11,824 nt of DNA, taken from Candidatus Rokuibacteriota bacterium. GTDB lineage: Bacteria > Methylomirabilota > Methylomirabilia > Rokubacteriales > CSP1-6. Both the position numbers and the translations under genes were made by a program. Of this stretch, positions 6,789-11,824 are shown piece by piece (the stretch's first letter is position 1; each line of letters begins with the position of its first letter). Below the pieces are notes generated by a model. It was given only the letters and a program-made list of their open reading frames with translations. It ran no database searches and had not been told where the DNA came from. The DNA is taken from positions 1 through 11,824 of the forward strand of contig QHSM01000099.1 of assembly GCA_003221595.1 (NCBI GenBank), written 5' to 3'.

Positions 6789-8322
6789 TCAGCGATCGGC
6801 CTTGACCTCCCACACCTCCCACGGCCACGGATAGGGCGCGTTCAGCGTGTCCCAGTATTTGCCGACCCCCTTGCCCTCCGGCAGCACGCGCGGACCGATG
6901 CCGTGGACAAACGAGTTCACGTAGAGCGGCACGAAATAGTGCTCGTCGAGCACGATCCGCTGGATCGACTTGACGAGTCGCTCGCGACTTGGAGCCGCCG
7001 GCGCGCGGATCGATGTTCTGCACGATGGTGCGGTGGCCCGGGACGCCCTTTCGCCCCTGGCCGATCTTCGCCCTGAACGCCGGACCTTCCAGCGACTGAA
7101 GCTTGCCGCGAATGCCGATCGCGCGGAGATCGGTCAGGATCCGCTCACCCATGTCGAAGTAGGGTGGGAACGGCAGGTATTCGACCTCGAAGCCGTCGGG
7201 AAACCCGGCCTGCGTCATCAGCTGCTTGGCCTTCTCGACGTTGTATTCCGGCACCGGCGCGTCCTGCCCCTGCAGCGCGTCGCGGTTCTCCGGGCTGATC
7301 CAGTTGCCCCAGGGCTTGCTGATGTCCTGCGTCTCCTGCTTCACGAGGAACGGGCGATTGATCGCGAGGCTGACGGCCTGCCGCACGCGCTTGTCGCGGA
7401 ACGGACTGCCCGGCTCGCTGTAGCCCGGGAACATGAGCCACCACGGGCCCGTGAAGTTCGGGTCCCACCGCAGCGTCCGATCCGACATGAGGCGCGGCAG
7501 CAGCTTGCCGGTCATGCCGAACGCGAGGTCGAGCTCACCGGTCTGGAGGCCGGCCATGCGCGTCGCCGGATCTCGGATGCCCTTGACGACGATCGTCCTG
7601 GTGGCCGGGGTCCGCCGCCAGTAGCCGTCGAACGCCTCGAAGACCATCTGCGCGCCCGCCTGCTGACTGACGAGCCTGTACGGTCCGGCGCCGATCGGCC
7701 TGGCCTTGAACCCGTCGCGACCGACCTTCTCGTAGTAGTGCCGGGGGACGATCCACCCGATGCCGCTGACCCCGCCGTTGTAGAGGTCCATGAAGTCGAT
7801 GAAGGGCTCCTTGAAGTGAAAGACGATCGTGCGATCGTCTATCACCTGAACGTGCTCGAGCTTGTCCTGGAAGACCTTCGCGTACGCGCCCTTGAAATTC
7901 TCGTAGGTCCACTTCACGTCGGCGGTCGTCAGCGGCTGCCCGTCGTGAAACTTGAGGCCGGGTCGTAGCCGAAAGGCGGCCCGCCGGAAGTCGGCGGCCA
8001 TCTCCGCGTGCTCGGCCAGACCGTAGCTGACCCAGGCGTGCGGCATCGGCTTGATCATGGCGTCGTGGACCAGGTAGTCGTACATCTGCATCGTGACGGC
8101 GTAGGAGTGCTCGAGCGGGTCCAGCCAGCCCGGATCCAGCGCGAAGTGCATCGCGACCGTCAGCGTGCCCTTCGGTGTCGCGCGCGCCTCGATCTGGGCC
8201 GGCTTGATGTCGAGCTTCGCGAGCGGCCCGCTCAGGATCGGCGGTTGCTGCCCGGTCGCGCCGTCCGGCGACATCGCGGTGAGCGTCAAAGCCACGAGCA
8301 GGAGCGGAAGTCCACGGCGCAT
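6789..8322 (-). pseudogene. Substrate-binding protein, SBP family 5, copy 2; frameshifted by internal deletion
   Basis: First gene of the operon and paralogue of binding protein 1. The ATG at 8322 has AAGGAGG four bases upstream and gives a signal peptide (MRRGLPLLLVALTLTAMSPD, cleavage near ATG-QQ), then PILSGPLAKLDIK. Residues 1-445 align with copy 1 through IVQNIDPRAGGSK. At about 6987 the frame breaks. One frame on, the C-terminus resumes as RERLVKSIQRIVLDEHYFVP and ends PWPWEVWEVKADR with TGA at 6789-6791. By alignment with copy 1, about 36 residues are absent (those matching its segment from ELIRLYAV to EASIDVAE); the net loss is about 107 nt, not a multiple of three. With that segment restored it would be 546 residues, against 548 for copy 1. 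As written, the product loses its C-terminal lobe strands and is probably non-functional. An assembly error is the main alternative. Confidence 0.85.
6976..6989. repeat. Near-palindrome at the deletion junction of binding protein 2
   Basis: AGTCGC-TC-GCGACT: six-base arms with a two-base centre, lying across the point (about 6987) where the reading frame of binding protein 2 shifts. On the minus strand CAAGTCG also occurs at the junction and again about 16 bases downstream. Such structures favour slippage or deletion, and also collapse in assemblies. Confidence 0.5.
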
Positions 8323-8326
8323 GAGC

Positions 8327-8333
8327 CCTCCTT
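8327..8333 (-). promoter_or_regulatory. Shine-Dalgarno of substrate-binding protein 2
   Basis: AAGGAGG on the minus strand, four bases before the ATG at 8322. It fixes the start at the signal peptide rather than at an upstream in-frame ATG (8418) that would lie above the predicted promoter. Confidence 0.75.
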
Positions 8334-8380
8334 GCGAGATTCCGGCGTCGTCACTCGTCGCGCCCGAACGAAGCTGGCTC

Positions 8381-8408
8381 ATTATCCGAATGCATCCCGC
8401 CTTGTCAA
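8381..8408 (-). promoter_or_regulatory. Sigma70-type promoter of the transporter operon
   Basis: On the minus strand a perfect TTGACA (-35, at 8408-8403) is followed after 16 bp by GATAAT (-10, at 8386-8381, five of six consensus bases). Transcription should begin near 8374, leaving a leader of about 50 nt before the ATG at 8322. It is an AT-richer patch in otherwise GC-rich DNA and lies exactly upstream of the first operon gene. Confidence 0.75.
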
Positions 8409-8428
8409 GTATCCTCACCTGTCAGGTG
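8401..8428. promoter_or_regulatory. Paired palindromes, candidate operator sites
   Basis: Two perfect odd-length palindromes share the centre TGTCA: CTTG-T-CAAG (8401-8409), which covers the -35 box, and CACCTG-T-CAGGTG (8416-8428), seven bases upstream of it. Their centres are 17 bp apart. A dimeric regulator binding YYTGTCARR-like half sites could repress the promoter, or act from the upstream site at about -48. No regulator gene is in the window, so the factor is unknown. Confidence 0.5.
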
Positions 8429-8511
8429 CGCGTATCACCTCGCGAACGCGGGCCTTGTGGGTTGATCGGCCGTCGCGACCGAGGTAGCGTGAGGTTTCGG
8501 GGTGCCATGAC

Positions 8512-8664
8512 GTGCGCTTCCGCAGCTTCCGGGGCCGGCTCGTCATCGTCTTCGTGGGGCTCGGCGCGGGTGAGCCGGCTCAGGTGGCGTTCGTCGTATC
8601 GCTCAAAACGGAGTGGCGCATCCCCCGACGCATCGATCCGTACAAGGGCTCGCCGGGGAACTAG
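8512..8664 (+). CDS. Doubtful 50-residue ORF, possible small protein or gene remnant
   Basis: An open frame starting GTG (VRFRSFRGRLVIVFVGLG...) and ending KGSPGN at a TAG five bases before the ATG of the next gene. Third codon positions are mostly G or C, as in real genes here, and there is a hydrophobic stretch after a basic N-terminus (residues 10-31). The beginning resembles, from memory, the FRSFRxRL-hydrophobic start of some membrane-bound GGDEF or HAMP sensor proteins, suggesting a remnant. There is no clear Shine-Dalgarno, and an antisense frame (8422-8667) is also open, so chance is quite possible. Confidence 0.25.
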   Translation: MRFRSFRGRLVIVFVGLGAGEPAQVAFVVSLKTEWRIPRRIDPYKGSPGN

Positions 8665-8669
8665 CATCC

Positions 8670-9854
8670 ATGCGTTCGCGCCCGCTCCCGGTGATGCTCC
8701 TCCTGGCGCTGATGGCCTCGCCGACGTTCGCTCACGCCACGCGCACGGTCGACGAGGTCGTCGCCGAAGTGCGGCGCGCCACCGAGCCCTACCGTGACAT
8801 CGCCCGCGCCCGCGCCGACGGCTTCGTGCAGATCAGCGGCATGGAGGCGCGCCACGGCTATCACTTCATCAACGTCAACTCGCCGGTGCTGACCGCTACG
8901 GGCATGGCGACCGGTCAGCTGGAACTCGCGCGACCGCCCATGCTGCTCTACGTCGAGCGCGACTCGGTCTGGCGGCTCGTGGGCGTGGAGTACGCGCTGC
9001 CGGCGGCGCCCGTGCCGAATCCCCTGCCCGGCGCCTCGTGGCACTGGCACGAAGCCTCGTGCCACTACCGCGACTATCAGGAGCTTCCGGCGCGGCGGGG
9101 ACCCGACTGCCCGCCCCGGCACCCGCAGAGCGGTGAGCCGTTCGTGCTGTGGCATCCCGCCTTCGCGGTCGCTCACGTGTGGGCGTGGCACGAAAACCCG
9201 GACGGCGTGTTCGCGGAAGAGAATCGCGCGCTCGCCGCGTACGGCGGCTCGCCGCCGCGTCCTCACGGCCACCGAGCGCCGCGCAGCGAGCCGGAGCTCG
9301 CCTACTCGCAGTTCACCCATCGGTTCGCCGGCGGCGTGCTGCTGCTGCTCGCCGCGGTCATCGCGTGGGAGTCCCGACACCGCCGGCCGCGTCCGTGGTC
9401 GTGGGTGTCGTCCGTGCTATGGATCCTCTTCGGCCTCTACCTGATCCCGACGTCGGATCCGGAGTCGTGGCCCGCGGGCCCGGGCCGCTTCGTCGACATC
9501 TTCACGGACTCGCTCGTGCTTCAGCACAAGGCGCTGGCGATGGTCCCGATCGCCTTCGGCGTGGTGGGAATCCTGAGAAGCGCCGGCGTGATCGAGCGGG
9601 TGCGCCGCACTGTCCTGGTGCCGGTACTGGCCGTGCTGGCGGGCGTCTCGCTGTTCGTGCACTTCCACGACGGCCACTTCCATCTGGACGCGATCTACGT
9701 CCAGCACGCGGCGATGGGCGCGACGGCCGTGGGCGCCGGCGTCATGCTGTTTCTCGCACGGCACACACCGCGGGGCGAGGCCCTCATGCGCTGGGCCTGG
9801 CCGGGCTTCCTGGCGCTCCTGGGGCTGATCCTGCTGGTCTACGTCGAGATGTAA
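8670..9854 (+). CDS. Unrecognised secreted/membrane protein with His-rich motifs and six C-terminal helices
   Basis: 394 residues; I cannot name the family with certainty. A signal peptide (about 1-22, cleavage near FAHA) leads into an extracytoplasmic domain of about 190 residues with aromatic/His motifs: GASWHWHEASCHYRDY (121-136), CPPRH (147-151) and a WHPAF...AHVWAWHENPDGVFA block (161-182). A Pro/His linker follows, then about six helices (219-233, 244-260, 285-303, 313-331, 341-362, 376-391). The helical part has SDPESWP (262-268), LQHKALA and a cluster HFHDGHFH (331-338). The layout vaguely recalls CopD-like copper-handling membrane domains, so metal binding is plausible but unproven. 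The ATG at 8670 is preferred over an in-frame GTG at 8613 because it starts the signal peptide; the ribosome-binding site is weak (GGGGA, about 11 bases upstream). It stands alone, divergent from the transporter. Confidence 0.85.
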   Translation: MRSRPLPVMLLLALMASPTFAHATRTVDEVVAEVRRATEPYRDIARARADGFVQISGMEARHGYHFINVNSPVLTATGMATGQLELARPPMLLYVERDSVWRLVGVEYALPAAPVPNPLPGASWHWHEASCHYRDYQELPARRGPDCPPRHPQSGEPFVLWHPAFAVAHVWAWHENPDGVFAEENRALAAYGGSPPRPHGHRAPRSEPELAYSQFTHRFAGGVLLLLAAVIAWESRHRRPRPWSWVSSVLWILFGLYLIPTSDPESWPAGPGRFVDIFTDSLVLQHKALAMVPIAFGVVGILRSAGVIERVRRTVLVPVLAVLAGVSLFVHFHDGHFHLDAIYVQHAAMGATAVGAGVMLFLARHTPRGEALMRWAWPGFLALLGLILLVYVEM

Positions 9855-9877
9855 GGACTCTCGACGCTCAGCGCTCC

Positions 9878-9897
9878 GGCCACGTGTGCCCGTGGCC
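9878..9897 (+). terminator. Hairpin after the His-rich membrane protein gene
   Basis: Perfect 7-bp arms GGCCACG / CGTGGCC around a 6-base loop, 24 bases after the stop codon, followed by TTGATCT rather than a true T-run. It is a plausible weak terminator for the plus-strand gene and could also stop minus-strand transcripts from the amidohydrolase. The remainder of 9855-10022 shows no convincing gene. Confidence 0.45.
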
Positions 9898-10022
9898 TTG
9901 ATCTCCTGCTCGAACCCCCGCCGCGGCCGGGTCGTCAGCACGCCGGCCAGCCCAGCCCTCGCGCGGCCAGCAGCATCTCCCCGGCCATCGTCTCGCCTTT
10001 CCTCAGGGGTCGATAGCCGCGC

Positions 10023-11135
10023 CTAGAGCTCGAAGCCGTAGAGCTTGGCCGCGTTGCCGCGGGTGATCTTGAGCTGGTCCTCCGCGCTCGCGTCCTTGAA
10101 GTCGCGCGCCACGACGTCCCGCGAGTGCGGCCACGACGACGCCTGATGCGGATAGTCGGACGACCACATGAGCTTGTCGACGCCGATGAAATGACGGTTG
10201 GCCACGCCGACGTAGTCGTCGATGTACGTACAGTGCATCTGGCGGCGGAAGTACTCACTCGGTTTCAGCGTCAGCTTGAAGCCGGCCGCGAACCGACCCC
10301 GTTCGAAGGTGCGGTCCATGCGCTGCAGGTAGTACGGGAGCCAACCGCAATTGTTCTCGGCCGAGACGATCTGGAGGTCCGGGAACCGGTCGAGCACGCC
10401 GGAGAAGATGAGCACGCTGAACGACCGTTCGATCTCGTGCGAGAGGACCGTCGCCCGCATGTAGCGGTCGCTGAAGCTCCACTGGCTCTCCCAGCCCATG
10501 CCGGTGATCGAGTGCAGGCTGATCGGCGCGCGTAGCTCCTGGGCGCGGGCCCAGAAGGGATCGTAGACGTCGGAGCTGTAGGGCTGGTCCGAGGGCGGCG
10601 AGCACCAGATCATCGCGCCGCGCAGCCCCATCTTCGTGCAGCGCTCGAGCTCGAGCGCGCCGGCCTTCGGATCGTACAGCGAGATCATGGCCAGGCCCGC
10701 CATCTGCCGGGGCGCGTAGCTGCAATAGGCGGCGAGCCAGTCGTTGTAGACGCGGAAGCACTCCTGCTGGAGCCCGGCGTCCTTCAGCCAGAAGATACGG
10801 AAGCCGAGGGTCGTGTAGAGCACGTCCGCCTCGACCCCGTCTTGCGCGTTGTCCTTCATGCGCTCGGCCGGGTCCCACCCGCCGGGTCGGGCATCGGCGT
10901 AGGTGGCCTTGGTGAGGAACTCGGCGAGCTCCTGCGGCGTCTTGCCCGCCGCGAGCCCGATCCCGATCGGATGGGGCGCGTAGCCTTCGTAGAGGAAGTA
11001 GGCGCCCTCCAGCCCGGGCGGGTTCACCACCAGCCGGGGCGCGCGCTCACGGTACTTGCGGTCCACGCGCTCGACCCACAGGTCGGGCGGCTCGCTCACG
11101 TGGGAATCGGCCGAGATCAGCTTGTAGTCCGCCAT
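10023..11135 (-). CDS. Amidohydrolase family 2 (Amidohydro_2) metal-dependent hydrolase or decarboxylase
   Basis: Cytoplasmic TIM-barrel enzyme of the superfamily that includes ACMSD and other decarboxylases acting on aromatic-derived acids. 370 residues, a normal length. The N-terminal metal motif is DSHVSEP (10-16), a D-x-H variant of the usual H-x-H found in many uncharacterised members. Further candidate ligands are His208 (in PISLHS), Glu260 (VSAENN) and Asp327 in the typical C-terminal block MWSSDYPH (323-330). FPDLQIVSAENN is also typical of the family. The ATG at 11135 is chosen because AAGGAGG sits six bases upstream; a TTG two codons earlier would abut that site. It lies 95 bp after the SDR gene on the same strand and may be co-transcribed. 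Exact reaction unknown: hydrolysis or decarboxylation. Confidence 0.9.
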   Translation of the reverse strand: MADYKLISADSHVSEPPDLWVERVDRKYRERAPRLVVNPPGLEGAYFLYEGYAPHPIGIGLAAGKTPQELAEFLTKATYADARPGGWDPAERMKDNAQDGVEADVLYTTLGFRIFWLKDAGLQQECFRVYNDWLAAYCSYAPRQMAGLAMISLYDPKAGALELERCTKMGLRGAMIWCSPPSDQPYSSDVYDPFWARAQELRAPISLHSITGMGWESQWSFSDRYMRATVLSHEIERSFSVLIFSGVLDRFPDLQIVSAENNCGWLPYYLQRMDRTFERGRFAAGFKLTLKPSEYFRRQMHCTYIDDYVGVANRHFIGVDKLMWSSDYPHQASSWPHSRDVVARDFKDASAEDQLKITRGNAAKLYGFEL

Positions 11136-11141
11136 GTCCAA

Positions 11142-11148
11142 CCTCCTT
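11142..11148 (-). promoter_or_regulatory. Shine-Dalgarno of the amidohydrolase
   Basis: AAGGAGG on the minus strand with a 6-base spacer to the ATG at 11135. It rules out the in-frame TTG at 11141. Confidence 0.8.
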
Positions 11149-11189
11149 GGCGTCTCTCGAGCGCCTCTCGTATAAGCTCGCCTCGGACG

Positions 11190-11207
11190 GCGGGGCCCCA
11201 GCCCCGC
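11190..11207 (-). terminator. GC hairpin between SDR and amidohydrolase genes
   Basis: Perfect 7-bp arms GCGGGGC / GCCCCGC with a 4-base loop, 24 bases after the SDR stop codon. No T-run follows on the minus strand, so it may be an mRNA-stabilising or attenuating stem, or chance. Downstream, TTATAC near 11168-11173 (minus strand) is a possible -10 but has no recognisable -35. Confidence 0.3.
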
Positions 11208-11230
11208 GACGTCCTGCGGCTCGCACGGCG

Positions 11231-11824
11231 TCAGTCGAAGATGATGCCGCCGTCGACGTTGAAGGACTGGCCGGTGATGTTGCGCGCGCCGGGCGAGGCC
11301 AGGAACACGGCCAGCGCCGCGATGTCGTCGGGCTCGTTCGGGCGTCCGAGCGGGATCGCGGCGTTGCGCCGCCGCTCCATCTCCTCGATCGTCACGCCCT
11401 CGCTCGCGGCGCGCGTGCGCAGATTGGCTTCCGACAGCGCGCTGAGCGTGGTGCCCGGGCAGATGGCGTTCACGTTGATGTTGTGCGGGGCGAGCTGGAG
11501 CGCGGCCAGGCGCGTCATGCCGATGACGGCGCCCTTGCTGCCGGCGTAGATCACGTTCGAGGCGCCGGCGAAGCCCTTGCCGGCGATGGACGCGATGTTG
11601 ACGACGACGCCGCTGCGTCGCGGGATCATCTCGCGCGCGACTCGCTGCAGGCAGAAGAACACGCCCTTGCCGTTGACGCGCATGATGCGGTCCCAGTCGT
11701 CCTCGGTGAGATCCATGATGTAGGCGCGCCGCGTAACGCCGGCGTTGTTCACGAGAATGTCGATGCGGCCGAAGACCTCCATGACCTGGCGGGTCATCGT
11801 GTCGATCGCGCTCACGTCCCCGAC
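11231..11824 (-). CDS. Short-chain dehydrogenase/reductase (SDR), N-terminus cut by window edge
   Basis: Classical SDR, NAD(P)-dependent alcohol/ketone oxidoreductase, 3' part only. 197 residues are present and about 60, including the TGxxxGxG cofactor motif, lie beyond the right edge; the frame is open to the last base. Present are the Asp of the adenine-ring motif (GDVS, 2-5), NNAG (26-29), the catalytic tetrad Asn51, Ser79 (NIAS), Tyr93 and Lys97 (YAGSKG), PG at 123-124, and the C-terminal NVDGG (189-193). The sequence resembles the FabG / 3-oxoacyl-ACP reductase and 2,3-dihydroxy-type catabolic dehydrogenase branch, which cannot be separated by eye. It is on the same strand as the amidohydrolase, 95 bp upstream of it, which suggests a shared catabolic unit. 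Confidence 0.93.
   Translation of the reverse strand, partial: VGDVSAIDTMTRQVMEVFGRIDILVNNAGVTRRAYIMDLTEDDWDRIMRVNGKGVFFCLQRVAREMIPRRSGVVVNIASIAGKGFAGASNVIYAGSKGAVIGMTRLAALQLAPHNINVNAICPGTTLSALSEANLRTRAASEGVTIEEMERRRNAAIPLGRPNEPDDIAALAVFLASPGARNITGQSFNVDGGIIFD

Larger units (their letters stand above)
8323..8669. other. Divergent control region between transporter operon and membrane-protein gene
   Basis: About 350 bp separate the two divergent signal-peptide genes. The left third holds the minus-strand Shine-Dalgarno, promoter and palindromes listed separately. Bases 8429-8511 show nothing clear: a TTGATC (8462-8467) followed 17 bp later by TAGCGT is at best a very weak plus-strand promoter. 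The right part is covered by the doubtful small ORF at 8512-8664. Confidence 0.5.

Noticed and set aside
6970..7968. Plus-strand open frame opposite binding protein 2
   Set aside because: Antisense shadow of the frameshifted gene, with no domain signature.
8320..8418. Upstream in-frame start for binding protein 2 (MRILDKAG...)
   Set aside because: It lies above the predicted promoter and would bury the signal peptide; the ATG at 8322 has a strong Shine-Dalgarno.
9935..9988. Minus-strand 17-residue ORF (MAGEMLLAARGLGWPAC) after the amidohydrolase
   Set aside because: It has a purine-rich stretch upstream but is too short to separate from chance, and no homology is recognised.
1..11824. Search for tRNA, rRNA, CRISPR, transposase, phage or toxin-antitoxin genes
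   Set aside because: No repeat array, tRNA-like fold, insertion-sequence ends or such coding motifs were seen by eye on either strand.

Overview
This is a GC-rich, densely coding window with strong GC bias at third codon positions. It looks like chromosomal DNA of a free-living bacterium with many peptide-type ABC importers and catabolic enzymes. Uncultivated soil or subsurface lineages (Rokubacteria-like, or a proteobacterium) would fit, but this is only an impression: no ribosomal or marker gene is present to place it.

Layout. Bases 1-1164 (+) hold the 3' three quarters of an HpaB-type flavin-dependent phenol monooxygenase, cut by the window edge. It converges on a six-gene minus-strand block, read from 8322 down to 1187: substrate-binding protein 2 (broken), DppB-like permease, DppC-like permease, substrate-binding protein 1 (intact), DppD-like ATPase, DppF-like ATPase. 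Gaps are 54 bp at most, and the two ATPase starts abut or overlap the gene before them, so this should be one operon. A good sigma70 promoter (TTGACA, 16 bp, GATAAT) lies on the minus strand at 8381-8408. Two odd-length palindromes sharing the core TGTCA cover and precede its -35 box and are candidate operator sites. On the other side of this control region, facing away, lie a doubtful 50-residue ORF (8512-8664) and an unrecognised histidine-rich secreted/membrane protein of 394 residues (8670-9854). A hairpin follows it. The right end has two minus-strand catabolic genes: an Amidohydro_2 family hydrolase (10023-11135) and a short-chain dehydrogenase/reductase (11231-11824) cut by the right edge.

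How the parts fit. The transporter would bind an oligopeptide-like or other small solute in the periplasm through its family 5 binding protein(s), move it through DppB/DppC and power this with DppD/DppF. The flanking oxidoreductases and amidohydrolase suggest an aromatic or xenobiotic catabolic neighbourhood, but nothing in the sequence proves that the transporter serves those enzymes.

Main oddities. Substrate-binding protein 2 has lost about 107 nt (36 codons less one base) relative to its neighbour paralogue. This shifts the frame, so its reading frame runs, without a stop, into the DppB permease. The deletion point lies in a 14-bp near-palindrome, so either a real decay event or an assembly error is possible. 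No CRISPR array, tRNA, rRNA, transposase or phage gene was seen, and I did not find a clearly novel system. The best candidates for new biology are the histidine-rich membrane protein and the paired palindromes.
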